A stretch of DNA of 64,000 nucleotides from Pseudomonas asgharzadehiana. Its GTDB lineage: Bacteria; Pseudomonadota; Gammaproteobacteria; Pseudomonadales; Pseudomonadaceae. Positions within the stretch are counted from its first letter, which is position 1; each line of letters starts with the position of its first letter. This document shows positions 35,821-45,178 of this stretch, piece after piece. The DNA is taken from assembly GCF_019139815.1 (NCBI RefSeq), contig NZ_CP077079.1, positions 2,046,001-2,110,000 on the forward strand. Reading direction: 5' to 3'. The notes under the pieces were generated by a model, which saw nothing but the letters and a program-made list of their open reading frames with translations, had not been told where the DNA came from and ran no database searches. The position numbers and the translations under genes were made by a program.

Positions 35821-37560
35821 TCAGAGCTTGGGCATTTGCCCGATTCGCCCCATCATCTCGGTCACGTTCTGCAAATCCAGGAGGAACTGGTCGACTGTCT
35901 TGAATTCACCGTTGGTGTGGCCGGTATATTTGGTATCGAGTCTGGCAAGGCCGAATTGCACGCCGTTGGGCAGGTCATGGACCGATGTAGCGGCTGCGGA
36001 CGCGCCGAACTTGGGCTCCATGCCAAGGTTCTCGGTGGCCACGGCCAGCAATGCTTTGACCCATTCACCCTCGGGGTTGCGGTGCATCGGCTCGGCAATC
36101 GAGCAATCGATGGTCATCGCCACCCCGGTCTGTTGGCTCCAGGCTTGCAGCTTTTCATCGATATCGGTTTTGAGTGCTTCTGTGGCCCTGCCCTTCGGCA
36201 CTCGCAGATTGACCGTCACGGTGAAAGCTCTTTCGTCCATACCGATATAGGTCAAGGAGGTGGTCAGTGGCCCCATGAATGTATCGGTAAAGCCAATCCC
36301 CAGTTTGTTGCCCAGATAATCCAGGCCCCAGTTGTCGGTGGCGTAGCGCGCTGCGTCAGTGATGTGGTTGCGCTTGAGGGCGATTTTTCCCGCCAACTCG
36401 TGGATCAGGCCCAATATCCTGGCGACGGGGTTTACACCTGACTCGGGTTCCGAGGAATGGGCCGCAACCCCCGTAACCGTTAGCTTGACGTCCTTGCCGA
36501 CGACCTCGGCGGTCACCTCGAAGTCGCCGCCATTGCCCTTGGCATAGTCGGCGCCAGTCTTTTGCAGGACGGCCGCCAATTGTGCCGGGTTGTCATCGGC
36601 AAAAGTCGCGACGGCCGTCCGCGGGATCTGGTTCGCGGCAAGTCCTCCCGTCACGGAGGTGATTTCGGCGCCCTTGCCCTGTGCGTCGCGCCGGGGGAAA
36701 TGGGTAACTAGCGTGCCGTAGCCCTTCTCGGCGATCACCACGGGATAGCCGCCATCGAGTGCGATGTTGTAGTTGGGGGTTGGGTTGCGTGAAAAGTAGT
36801 AGGCGATCGCATCGCCGGCGATCTCCTCGGTGGTATCCACCAGTAGTTTGAAACTGCGTACCTGCGGCAGTTGTTCTTCCTTGATGACTTTCATTGCATA
36901 TAGCGCCACGACGATCCCGTTTTTGTCATCCTCCGTGCCTCGGCCATACAGGCGGTTACCTACCTGAGTAACCTGGAATGGATCGAGGCGTGTGCCGTCT
37001 TCAAGCACCCAGTCCTCTGGATTGGCTGGTACCACGTCGGCATGCGCATGGATTCCCACGACCTCGTTGCCGCTATCGCCCAAGGATATTTCATATACGC
37101 GGTTGTCGACGTTGCGAAATGTCAGGTTGAACGATCGGGCAATGCGTTCGAGGGTGTAGGCGAACCGAAGGAACTCGGGATTTTCATGCTGAGCGACGCC
37201 TTCCACGCGGAAGGTTGGGATGGCCACCAGTTCACCCAGGGTATCGATGGCTGCATCACGGTATTTGAGTCGTGCATACAAGCCAAGCAGTCGATGAAGC
37301 TGGTTTTGCTGCTCGTTGGTAAGGTCCTTGGCATCGAGGAAGGCATTGATTGCCGGTGCGAGTGTTTGGCTGACGGCGAGGCTGCTGGTGCCCAGGCGTC
37401 TCAGGAACTCACGAAAATCGGTGAACGATGTCTCACTGAAAGTCGAGAGAATGACTGAACTCTGCTGCTGGGTAATGTTGGCGTATGTGGGCAGGGAGAA
37501 TGTTGAAAGGCTGCCGGCGAGCGCAGTGGCGGCGAGCAGTGCTTTGAGTGGGTTGTTCAT
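35821..37560 (-). CDS. Secreted M20-family dipeptidase (PepV-like), paralogue 1
   Basis: A 579-residue zinc metallopeptidase with a signal peptide (residues 1-27, ending TYA-NI). Metal-site motifs of clan MH are present: GIHAHADVVP (about 161-170), GRGTEDDKNG with the bridging Asp (about 207-216) and TTEE (about 240-243). A late SVHDLPNGVQFG and a C-terminal YTGHTNGEFK with His are also present. It is predicted to cleave dipeptides or peptidoglycan-derived peptides outside the cytoplasm. The neighbour at 37769 is a full-length paralogue of identical length, so this is a tandem duplication. It converges on the tRNA array. Confidence 0.88.
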   Translation of the reverse strand: MNNPLKALLAATALAGSLSTFSLPTYANITQQQSSVILSTFSETSFTDFREFLRRLGTSSLAVSQTLAPAINAFLDAKDLTNEQQNQLHRLLGLYARLKYRDAAIDTLGELVAIPTFRVEGVAQHENPEFLRFAYTLERIARSFNLTFRNVDNRVYEISLGDSGNEVVGIHAHADVVPANPEDWVLEDGTRLDPFQVTQVGNRLYGRGTEDDKNGIVVALYAMKVIKEEQLPQVRSFKLLVDTTEEIAGDAIAYYFSRNPTPNYNIALDGGYPVVIAEKGYGTLVTHFPRRDAQGKGAEITSVTGGLAANQIPRTAVATFADDNPAQLAAVLQKTGADYAKGNGGDFEVTAEVVGKDVKLTVTGVAAHSSEPESGVNPVARILGLIHELAGKIALKRNHITDAARYATDNWGLDYLGNKLGIGFTDTFMGPLTTSLTYIGMDERAFTVTVNLRVPKGRATEALKTDIDEKLQAWSQQTGVAMTIDCSIAEPMHRNPEGEWVKALLAVATENLGMEPKFGASAAATSVHDLPNGVQFGLARLDTKYTGHTNGEFKTVDQFLLDLQNVTEMMGRIGQMPKL

Positions 37561-37717
37561 TATTATGGCACTCCTATCTGCGTAGGTAGTTGGAGAGGCC
37601 TGTCGAAACTAGCACCCAATGCCATGGAAAGTGGTGTCGAACAGCAGCCTGAAAGACTCATAGGGGCTGAGGTCGAGCAAAACAGGAGGTTTCCTACGCA
37701 TGTTCTGCCCAGACAAG

Positions 37718-37746
37718 AACGCCGCTCTGAGGGGGAGCGGCGTTTT
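37718..37746. terminator. Hairpin between the two dipeptidase genes
   Basis: A perfect 10-bp stem (37718-37727 with 37735-37744) closes a 7-base loop. It is followed by a T-rich tail on the plus strand and TTCTTGTCT on the minus strand. It is likely the 3' end of the upstream dipeptidase transcript (minus strand). The rest of 37561-37768 shows no gene. Confidence 0.6.
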
Positions 37747-37768
37747 CATATGGGTGAGAGCAGAGGTT

Positions 37769-39508
37769 TCAGAGTTTCGGCAACTGCCCCACACGCCCCA
37801 TCATTTCCGTGACGATCTGCAGGTCCAGCAAGAACTGCTCGACCGTCTTGAACTCATTGTCGGTATGCCCGGTGTACTTCACCTCCGGCCGCGCCAGGCC
37901 GAATTGCACGCCGTTCGGCAGCTCATGCACCGAGGTTGCGCCGGCCGAGGTGCCGAACCTGTGTTCCATGCCCAGGTTTTCACTGGCTACCGCGAGCAAG
38001 GCCTTCACCCATTCACCTTCCGGGTTGCGGAACATCGGCTCGGCGACCGAGTAAGTGAAGTTCACGTTGACCTTGGTCTGCTTGTCCCAGGCGCTCAGCT
38101 TCTCGGCGATCTGGGCCTTGAGTTTCTCCGGGGACTTGCCCTTCGGCACCCGCAGGTTCACCGCCAGCTTGAAAGTGTTGTCATCCAGGCCGACAAAGGT
38201 CAGTGAGGTGGTCAATGGCCCCATGAATTCATCGGAGAAACCCACGCCCAATTTACCGCCCAGATAATCCAGGCCCCAGTTATCGGACGCATACCGCGCA
38301 GCGTCGGTGATGTGGTTGTGCTTGAGGGCGATCTTGCCGTCGACGCTGTGGATCAGCTCCAGCATGCGCGCCACCGGGTTGATACCGGATTCCGGCTCGG
38401 AGGAGTGGGCCGACACACCGGTGACGGTCAGTTTGACGTCCTTGCCATCGACCTTGGCGGTGACCTCGAAGTCGCCCCCGTTGCGCTTGGCGTATTCGGT
38501 GCCGGCCGTTTGCAGGCTGGCCGCCAATTGCGCAGGCGTGTCGCTGATAAAGGTGGCGACCGAGGCCGACGGAATCTGGTTGGTCGCCATGCCGCCCGTC
38601 ATTGCGACGATTTCTGCACCTTTGCCTTCGCCCGTGCGACGCGGGAACGTGGCCATGACGGTGCCATACCCCTTCTCGGCAATCACCACCGGGTAGCCGC
38701 CATCCAGCGCCAGGTTGTATTGCGGTGTGGGGTTGTGTTCAAAGTAATAAGGGATCGCGTCGCCGGAGGTCTCCTCGGTGGTGTCCACCAGCAGCTTGAA
38801 GTGGCGCGCCAGCGGCAGCTTTTCTTCTTTGATCACCTTCATCGCGTACATCGCTACCACGATGCCGTTCTTGTCGTCCTCGGTGCCGCGACCGTACATG
38901 CGGTCGCCGATCAACGTGACCTTGAACGGGTCGAGTTTGGTGCCGTCCTTGAGCACCCAGTTTTCCGGCGTCACCGGCACTACGTCGGCGTGTGCGTGAA
39001 TGCCGACCACTTCGTCGCCGCTGCCTCCCAGCGAGATTTCGTACACGCGGTTATCGACGTTGCGGAAGTCCAGGTTGAAGGTCTTGGCCAGGGCCTGGAT
39101 CTTGTCGGCGATCTTGAGGAACTCCGGGTTTTGGTATTGCGGCACGCCGTCCACATTGAACGTCGGAATTTCCACCAGCTCGCGCAGGGTTTCCAGGGCT
39201 GCCTTGCCGTATTTCACCCGCGTATAAATGCCCAGCAGGCGGTTGATCTCGTTTTGCTGGTCGGCGCTCAAGGTTTGGTTATCGAGGAAGGCGCCGATCG
39301 CCGGGCCCACGTCATCGGTTTTGCCCAGGTCGCCCTTGGCCAGGGTGCCGAGGAAACCACGAAAATCGGTGACGGACGTTTCGTTGAACTGTTTGAGAAT
39401 CGCCGTACTTTGTGACGGCGTGATATTAGCGAAGGCGGGCGAGGTCACTAACGAAAGGCCAGCCGCGAACAGGGTGGCCGCCGCCAATTGCTTGAGTGGA
39501 AAGTGCAT
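37769..39508 (-). CDS. Secreted M20-family dipeptidase (PepV-like), paralogue 2
   Basis: A 579-residue paralogue of the gene at 35821 with the same architecture. It has a signal peptide (residues 1-28, ending AFA-NI), GIHAHADVVP, GRGTEDDKNG, TTEE, AHSSEPESGINP, SVHELPNGVQFG and YTGHTDNEFK. The frame is open to 39637, but the ATG at 39508 gives the normal signal peptide and the same length as its twin. Both genes have their own upstream region, so they may respond to different conditions. Confidence 0.88.
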   Translation of the reverse strand: MHFPLKQLAAATLFAAGLSLVTSPAFANITPSQSTAILKQFNETSVTDFRGFLGTLAKGDLGKTDDVGPAIGAFLDNQTLSADQQNEINRLLGIYTRVKYGKAALETLRELVEIPTFNVDGVPQYQNPEFLKIADKIQALAKTFNLDFRNVDNRVYEISLGGSGDEVVGIHAHADVVPVTPENWVLKDGTKLDPFKVTLIGDRMYGRGTEDDKNGIVVAMYAMKVIKEEKLPLARHFKLLVDTTEETSGDAIPYYFEHNPTPQYNLALDGGYPVVIAEKGYGTVMATFPRRTGEGKGAEIVAMTGGMATNQIPSASVATFISDTPAQLAASLQTAGTEYAKRNGGDFEVTAKVDGKDVKLTVTGVSAHSSEPESGINPVARMLELIHSVDGKIALKHNHITDAARYASDNWGLDYLGGKLGVGFSDEFMGPLTTSLTFVGLDDNTFKLAVNLRVPKGKSPEKLKAQIAEKLSAWDKQTKVNVNFTYSVAEPMFRNPEGEWVKALLAVASENLGMEHRFGTSAGATSVHELPNGVQFGLARPEVKYTGHTDNEFKTVEQFLLDLQIVTEMMGRVGQLPKL

Positions 39509-39633
39509 TGTTGAAAGCATTCCTTTGCAAGGTGGGAGTAGGGCGTTTCTGATCGATCTGTCAGAAACATTTCTACACACTACCACTACTCGGGTGGCCA
39601 TGGTCAAGGCTGGCCAGGGTATGGCCACACCCC

Positions 39634-40260
39634 TCAATCGAGGGTGTAACGCACCGACAGTGCGCCCTTTTTCTCTGATAAGGCCAGGATCGTCACTTGG
39701 CCCAATTCGCTGAGCGTTTGCACGTGGGTACCGCCGCAGGCATAGACGGGCAATTCACCGAAGCCCACTTCACGGGTGCCGTCTTCCAGGGCCGTATGGC
39801 GTGGGAAGTCCGCCGCGATCCATTGGTTGACTTGCTGTTGAATCACTTCGGCATTCATCGCTTGAGCGGCCTCGCCGCGGATAAAGGTGATTTTGCCTTC
39901 ACCTGGCCAGTGGTGCGCCTTGATCGGCTTCCAGCCCAGGGTTTCACCAGCGTTGCCGATCAAGTGCCCGGCCGAATGCAGGCGGCTATGCAGGGCGCGG
40001 CGTTGTGCATCGACGCGCACGGTGATTGGCCCGGGCGCCACGGGTTGGTCGAGGTAATGCACCACGCAATCGGCCTCAAGGGCCACGCGCAGTACGTTGC
40101 TTTCGCCGAGCTGGCCGGTGTCGAAGGGCTGGCCGCCGCCCTGCGGGTGAAAAATCGTCGACCGCAGGATCACCGCAAACTGGCCCTCGCGGGGTATGCA
40201 ACTGATCACTTCAAGTTCGGCGGTCAGGTGGTCATGGGTGAAAAACAGGCGCTCGGTCAT
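39634..40260 (-). CDS. alaX: Alanyl-tRNA editing protein AlaX
   Basis: A 208-residue free-standing editing domain that hydrolyses mischarged Ser-tRNA(Ala) or Gly-tRNA(Ala). The zinc-site motifs are HSRLHSAGHLI (His-x4-His, about residues 89-99) and the CGGTH motif (about 179-183). FHPQGGGQPFD marks the AlaRS-like second domain. The frame is open upstream to 40626, but the ATG at 40260 starts the domain. It is divergent from the LysR gene. Confidence 0.92.
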   Translation of the reverse strand: MTERLFFTHDHLTAELEVISCIPREGQFAVILRSTIFHPQGGGQPFDTGQLGESNVLRVALEADCVVHYLDQPVAPGPITVRVDAQRRALHSRLHSAGHLIGNAGETLGWKPIKAHHWPGEGKITFIRGEAAQAMNAEVIQQQVNQWIAADFPRHTALEDGTREVGFGELPVYACGGTHVQTLSELGQVTILALSEKKGALSVRYTLD

Positions 40261-40312
40261 TTCTACATCCGCATCAGGGTTCTGTGGGCAGTATAAATAG
40301 TGCGCCGATGAG

Positions 40313-40333
40313 TGATAATCCGCGCAATTATCA
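40313..40333. promoter_or_regulatory. LysR-type operator dyad in the alaX/lysR divergent region
   Basis: TGATAAT (40313-40319) and ATTATCA (40327-40333) form perfect 7-bp arms around a 7-base GC-rich centre. It contains the T-N11-A pattern of LysR binding sites. It lies 16 bases before the regulator start and 53 bases from alaX, so autoregulation and control of alaX are plausible. Confidence 0.6.
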
Positions 40334-40348
40334 ATGGACCTATGCGTC

Positions 40349-41281
40349 ATGAGCATCAATCTTCCTTTGCCGCTACTGGGCGAAATGGCAATTTTCGTCA
40401 AAGTGGTGGAAACCGGCAGCTTCTCCGAAGCGGCGCGACAGTTGAGCGTTTCGCCGTCGGCGGTGAGCCGCAGTATTTCGCGCCTGGAGAAGGCCCTGGC
40501 CACGCGCTTGCTGCAACGCACCACGCGCAAATTGCGCCTGAGCGAAGGCGGTGAAGAAGTCTTCAAGCGCTGCAAGGAGATGGTCAGTGCGGCGCGCTCG
40601 GTAATGGAGGTCAGTGGCCAGTTCACTCATGAAGCCGAGGGCCTGGTGCGGGTCAGCGTGCCCAAGGCGGTGGGGCGGTTTGTGGTGCATCCGCATATGC
40701 CGGCGTTCCTGCGGCGCTATCCCAAGGTGGATGTGCAGTTAATCCTAGAAGACCGGCATGTGGACCTGATCGACGATAACGTCGACCTGAGCATCCGCAT
40801 TACCGACAGCCCGCCGCCGGGGCTGGTGGGGCGACAGTTGTTGCCGATCGAGCATTTGCTCTGCGCGACGCCGCACTATCTGGCCGAACACGGCACGCCG
40901 GCGCATCCCCATGATTTGCTGCAGCACAGTTGCATTTACCTTGGCGAAACCCCGGCTGACTCACGCTGGAAATTTCGTCAGGGCGGCAAGGCCGTCACCG
41001 TCGGCGTGCGCGGGCGCTATGCGGCGAATCACACCGGCGTGCGGCTGGATGCGGTGTTGCAGCATGTGGGTATCGCTAGCCTGCCGTACTTTACGGCGCG
41101 TCATGCGCTGGAGGAGGGGCGATTGGTCCAGGTGTTGCCAGGGTGGGATTTTATTGCGTCCTACCATGGCGACGCATGGTTGCTGCATTCGCCCACGCGC
41201 TACCTGCCGCCGAAGTTGCGGGTGTTTATCGACTATCTGGTGGAGTGCATGGCGAAGGAGCCGACATTGCGTCGACGGTAG
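40349..41281 (+). CDS. LysR-family transcriptional regulator
   Basis: A 310-residue LTTR. The N-terminal winged helix spans residues about 8-66 (EMAIFVKVVETGSFSEAARQ, SPSAVSRSISRLEKALATRL). The substrate-binding domain follows, with the typical DVQLILEDRHVDLIDDNVDLSIRI pattern (in parts) of the CrgA-like subgroup. The ATG at 40349 is preferred over 40334, which abuts the operator dyad and has no ribosome site. It may regulate alaX; effector unknown. Confidence 0.9.
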   Translation: MSINLPLPLLGEMAIFVKVVETGSFSEAARQLSVSPSAVSRSISRLEKALATRLLQRTTRKLRLSEGGEEVFKRCKEMVSAARSVMEVSGQFTHEAEGLVRVSVPKAVGRFVVHPHMPAFLRRYPKVDVQLILEDRHVDLIDDNVDLSIRITDSPPPGLVGRQLLPIEHLLCATPHYLAEHGTPAHPHDLLQHSCIYLGETPADSRWKFRQGGKAVTVGVRGRYAANHTGVRLDAVLQHVGIASLPYFTARHALEEGRLVQVLPGWDFIASYHGDAWLLHSPTRYLPPKLRVFIDYLVECMAKEPTLRRR

Positions 41282-41343
41282 AAACGCAATGGAAATGTGT
41301 GCGGGCGTGCTCGCACACAGACTGGAATTCAGCATTCTCCAGA

Positions 41344-41751
41344 TCAGTGCTTGCTCTGATCCTGGGGCATCGCCATCAACTGCTTTTCCTGGTTCCAATC
41401 GAACGGTTCGTCGTTCTGTTCGGCTTCATAGCGACGCTCTTCCAGGGCCTGGTACAGGTCCAGTTCTTCGTCGGGCATAAAGTGCAGGCAATCGCCGCCA
41501 AAGAACCACAGCAGGTCGCGCGGCACCAGGTGGGCAATTTGCGGGTAGCGCAGGATGACCTGGCTCATCAGGTCTTGGCCCAGGTACTGGCTCTCGATCG
41601 GGTCGATGGGCAGCAGAGCGCGCAATTCGTCAAAGCGCTCCAGGAACAGGGTGTGGCTTTCCTCGGGCACCTGTTCGGCTTCGCCGACGGCAACCAGGAT
41701 GCTGCGCAGGTGGTCGAGCAAGACGAGATGATCGGCAACGACGTTGGACAC
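41344..41751 (-). CDS. Conserved hypothetical protein (PA2817-like)
   Basis: A 135-residue acidic cytoplasmic protein, mainly helical, with a conserved RDLLWFFGGDCLHFMPDEE block (about residues 77-96). It starts with GTG at 41751, seven bases after GAGGA. It lies beyond fadE on the same strand but is separated by a terminator. The size and position next to fadE recall the P. aeruginosa PA2817/PA2815 neighbourhood; I base this on memory. Function unknown. Confidence 0.72.
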   Translation of the reverse strand: MSNVVADHLVLLDHLRSILVAVGEAEQVPEESHTLFLERFDELRALLPIDPIESQYLGQDLMSQVILRYPQIAHLVPRDLLWFFGGDCLHFMPDEELDLYQALEERRYEAEQNDEPFDWNQEKQLMAMPQDQSKH

Positions 41752-41770
41752 GAGATAAGTCCTCTAAAGC

Positions 41771-41807
41771 AAAAACGGGCGCGAGAGTATATAGCTCAAG
41801 CGCCCGT
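41771..41807 (-). terminator. Terminator after fadE (minus strand)
   Basis: Stem ACGGGCGC (41775-41782) with GCGCCCGT (41800-41807), extended inside by GAG/CTC, is followed on the minus strand by UUUUU (A-run 41771-41775). Confidence 0.8.
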
Positions 41808-41826
41808 ATTTATATGACCGCTCGAC

Positions 41827-44274
41827 TCAGCGGGTTTTGCCCTCTGCCTGGCTCAGTTCTTCCTTGCTGAAATCATCCACGTCGATCACCTTGCGTCGCG
41901 CCGCTTCGGCGTCACGCAGGGCCTGCGCTTCGGCCGGTTGCAGCACGCCGGCGTGCAGCGCGGCGTCAATGGCATGCTCGCCGGCGGCCGGTTTGACCTG
42001 GCCGCTTTTCAGCGCGGTGTGGAGTTTTTTCTGCAGCGGATGGCTGGCGCCGAGCAGATCGTAAGCCTGTTGCAGCGCGCCTACCGGATCGTCCGCCGAT
42101 TGCGGGCGGTAGCAGCCGGCCAGCAATTCTTCCAGGGTCGGGTCGCCTTTGGCGCGGCCGATCACCGCAGCCACTTGGGCATCCAGTGCATCCGACGGCC
42201 CGGTGTGGCGACGGCCGAACGGGAACACGATCACCCGCAGCAGGCAGCCGAGCACCTTGTTCGGGAAGTTGCTCAGCAGTTCATCCAGTGCGCGTTCCGA
42301 TTCGCCAAGGCTTTCTTCCATGGCCCAGGCAAACAGCGGTTCCAGATGGTCGGGCGAATCCAGGTCGTAATAACGCTTGAGCGCCGCCGACGCCAGGTAC
42401 ATGTGGCTCAGCACATCGCCCAAGCGTGCCGACAGGCGTTCGCGGCGTTTCAGCTCGCCGCCCAGCAGCATCATGCTCAAGTCGGCGAGCAGGGCGAACG
42501 CGGCGGCCTGGCGATTGAGTGCACGGAAATAGCCTTGGCTCAAGCGGTTGCCGGGGGCTTTCTCGAAATGCCCAACGCCGAGATTCAGTACCAGGGTGCT
42601 GGCAGCGTTGCCCACGGCAAAACCAATATGCTGCATCAGCAGGCCATCGAACTCTTTCAGCGCCTGGTCGTGGTCTTCACGACCGGCCAGGGCCATTTCC
42701 TTGAGCACGAACGGATGGCAGCGGATGGCGCCCTGGCCGAAGATCATCAGGTTGCGCGAGAGGATATTCGCGCCTTCCACCGTGATGAAAATGGGCGCGC
42801 CTTGCCAGCTGCGGCCCAGGTAGTTGTTCGGGCCCATGATGATGCCCTTGCCGCCGTGCACGTCCATGGCGTGGCTGATGCACTCGCGGCCGCGCTCGGT
42901 GAGGTGGTATTTGAGGATCGCCGACAGCACTGAGGGTTTCTCGCCCAGGTCGACGGCGTTGGCGGTGAGCATGCGGGCGCTGTCCATCAGCCAGGCGTTA
43001 CCGCCGATACGCGCCAGGGCTTCCTGGATTCCTTCGAAAGCCGACAGCGGCACATTGAACTGCTCGCGCACCTGAGCATATTGGCCGGTCACCAGGCTGG
43101 TGAACTTGGCCGCGCCGGTGCCGACCGCCGGCAGGGAAATTGAACGGCCTACCGACAGGCAATTCATCAGCATCATCCAGCCCTTGCCGAGCATTTCCTG
43201 GCCGCCGATGAGGTAGTCCAGGGGGATGAACACATCCTTGCCGGAGTTGGGGCCGTTCATGAAGGCGGCGCCGAGCGGCAGGTGGCGACGGCCGATTTCC
43301 ACGCCAGGGGTATCGGTAGGAATCAACGCGAGGCTGATGCCCAGGTCTTCTTCTTCACCCAGCAGGTGGTCCGGGTCATAGGCCTTGAAGGCGAGCCCGA
43401 GCAAGGTCGCGACCGGGCCGAGGGTGATGTAGCGTTTTTCCCAGTTCAGGCGCAGGCCCAGGGTTTCCTGGCCTTCCCATTCACCTTTGCAGATCACGCC
43501 GGTGTCGGGCATGGCGCCTGCGTCGGAGCCCGCCAGCGGGCCGGTGAGGGCGAAACACGGGATGTCGTCGCCACGCGCAAGGCGCGGCAGGTAGTGGTTG
43601 CGTTGCTCATCGGTGCCGTAATGCAGCAACAGTTCGGCCGGGCCGAGGGAGTTGGGCACCATCACAGTGGACGCCAGGTCGCCGCTGCGTGTGGCCAGCT
43701 TCATCGCGACCTGGGAGTGGGCGTAGGCGGAGAAGCCCTTGCCGCCGTATTCCTTGGGGATGATCAGGGCAAAGAAACCGTGGGTCTTGATGTGCTCCCA
43801 GGCGGCGGGCGGCAGGTCCATGGCCTGGCCGATTTCCCAGTCGCTGACCATGGCGCAGAGTTCTTCGGTGGGGCCGTCGATGAAGGCCTGTTCTTCTTCG
43901 GTCAATCGGGCCTTGGGGTAGGCCAGCAATTTGTCCCAGTCGGGGCGACCGCTGAACAGCTCGCCGTCCCACCACACGGTGCCGGCGTCGATGGCGTCGC
44001 GCTCGGTTTCGGACATCGGCGGCAGGACTTTCTGAAACCAACTGAACAGTGGTTTGGTGAAGTATTGGCGGCGCAGGTCGGGCAGCAACAAGGGCGCGGC
44101 GACGATGGCGATCAACACCCAGAAGATCAGCAGCAGCCAACCCGGTGCATGGCTCCAGGCCCCCATCGCCAACAAGTAAACGGCAACCACGCCCAAGGCG
44201 GGCAGGGGCGCCGTGCGGCGGTGCGCCAGGTAAGCAACGCCGACCACCAGAACCAGTATCCACAACAACAGCAT
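41827..44274 (-). CDS. fadE: Acyl-CoA dehydrogenase FadE
   Basis: An FAD-dependent enzyme for the first step of fatty acid beta-oxidation. The 815-residue length is that of the large gamma-proteobacterial FadE. It has two N-terminal membrane helices (about 3-25 and 45-62), a linker, and the ACAD core with HGFFALIIPKEYGGKGFSA (about 160-178), a FAD/substrate-binding CFALTGPLAGSDAG and DVHGGKGI. The long C-terminal domain typical of FadE follows. GGAGGATT precedes the ATG at 44274. It matches P. aeruginosa PA2815 in length and context. I see no PsrA-like site in the upstream region. Confidence 0.94.
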   Translation of the reverse strand: MLLLWILVLVVGVAYLAHRRTAPLPALGVVAVYLLAMGAWSHAPGWLLLIFWVLIAIVAAPLLLPDLRRQYFTKPLFSWFQKVLPPMSETERDAIDAGTVWWDGELFSGRPDWDKLLAYPKARLTEEEQAFIDGPTEELCAMVSDWEIGQAMDLPPAAWEHIKTHGFFALIIPKEYGGKGFSAYAHSQVAMKLATRSGDLASTVMVPNSLGPAELLLHYGTDEQRNHYLPRLARGDDIPCFALTGPLAGSDAGAMPDTGVICKGEWEGQETLGLRLNWEKRYITLGPVATLLGLAFKAYDPDHLLGEEEDLGISLALIPTDTPGVEIGRRHLPLGAAFMNGPNSGKDVFIPLDYLIGGQEMLGKGWMMLMNCLSVGRSISLPAVGTGAAKFTSLVTGQYAQVREQFNVPLSAFEGIQEALARIGGNAWLMDSARMLTANAVDLGEKPSVLSAILKYHLTERGRECISHAMDVHGGKGIIMGPNNYLGRSWQGAPIFITVEGANILSRNLMIFGQGAIRCHPFVLKEMALAGREDHDQALKEFDGLLMQHIGFAVGNAASTLVLNLGVGHFEKAPGNRLSQGYFRALNRQAAAFALLADLSMMLLGGELKRRERLSARLGDVLSHMYLASAALKRYYDLDSPDHLEPLFAWAMEESLGESERALDELLSNFPNKVLGCLLRVIVFPFGRRHTGPSDALDAQVAAVIGRAKGDPTLEELLAGCYRPQSADDPVGALQQAYDLLGASHPLQKKLHTALKSGQVKPAAGEHAIDAALHAGVLQPAEAQALRDAEAARRKVIDVDDFSKEELSQAEGKTR

Positions 44275-44463
44275 ATTCAATCCTCCGTGAACCAGGGCGA
44301 AACCACCAAGGAGCTTAGTCGGCATCCTAGAAAGCGCGGTGGTCGGGGTGTAACGAGTTGTACGGGAGGCAACGATCAGCAGGCGCCGACATTTGGCCGA
44401 ATCGTCGTTATCTCTGCGGCAGGCCGGTCGTTAGACTTCAGGCTTGCTTTGGAGATAAAGCTC
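44275..44463. other. Divergent fadE / transglutaminase promoter region
   Basis: 189 bases with no gene. I checked for a PsrA/FadR-like palindrome and a clear sigma-70 pair and found neither. Confidence 0.4.
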
Positions 44464-45123
44464 ATGGAAAGGTATCTGAGTCCCAGCCGCTTCATCGATA
44501 GTGACCACCCTGCGGTGGTGGAGTTCGCCGAAAAAAACCGCGGAACCCATGCGAATTTACGTGACCAGGCAGTCAGTCTCTATCTCGCCGTACGCGAGGC
44601 TGTGCGCTACAACCCCTACACCTTCAGCCGCGACCCCGGCACGTTGAACGCCAGCTTCGCCCTGGCTACCCGCGAGAGCTACTGTGTGCCCAAGGCCACC
44701 TTGCTCGCCGCCTGCGCCCGCCATTGCGGTATCCCCGCGCGCATCGGCCTGGCGGATGTGCGTAATCACCTGTCGACCCCGCGTCTGCTCGCGTTGCTCA
44801 AGAGTGATGTGTTCGCCATGCACGGTTACACCGAGCTGTACCTGGACGGTGGCTGGGTCAAGGCCACGCCTGCGTTCAATCAGCAATTGTGTGAGCTATT
44901 CGATGTGCCGCCGCTGGAATTCGATGGGGTTAACGACAGCGTGTTCCATGCGTTCAATCGTCAAGGCCAGCGTTCGATGGAGTACGTGCTGGACCATGGG
45001 CAATTTGCCGATGTGCCCGAAGAAATGTTCTTCGCCCATATTCAGAAATGTTACCCGCACCTGTTTGCCGAACACATGCCGAGCCTGCTGGGCGACTTGC
45101 AGAGCGATTTAAGCCGTGGGTGA
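44464..45123 (+). CDS. Transglutaminase-like domain protein
   Basis: A 219-residue cytoplasmic protein with the transglutaminase/protease-like fold. The Cys sits in ESYCVPKATLLAACARHCGIPARIG (in parts, about residues 73-95), His in FAMHGYTELYLDGGWVK and a later Asp, giving the Cys-His-Asp triad. GGAGATAAAG supports the ATG at 44464. It precedes a GST gene in the same direction, matching PA2814-PA2813. Bacterial members are usually cysteine peptidases or amidases; target unknown. Confidence 0.86.
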   Translation: MERYLSPSRFIDSDHPAVVEFAEKNRGTHANLRDQAVSLYLAVREAVRYNPYTFSRDPGTLNASFALATRESYCVPKATLLAACARHCGIPARIGLADVRNHLSTPRLLALLKSDVFAMHGYTELYLDGGWVKATPAFNQQLCELFDVPPLEFDGVNDSVFHAFNRQGQRSMEYVLDHGQFADVPEEMFFAHIQKCYPHLFAEHMPSLLGDLQSDLSRG

Positions 45124-45178
45124 ACCGGCGTATGCTGCTGCGTTCATCAAGCCATGTTCACCACAATAAGGCGCGGTC

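Noticed and set aside
44275..44463. PsrA operator in front of fadE
   Set aside because: No GAAAC...GTTTC-type palindrome was found in the divergent region.
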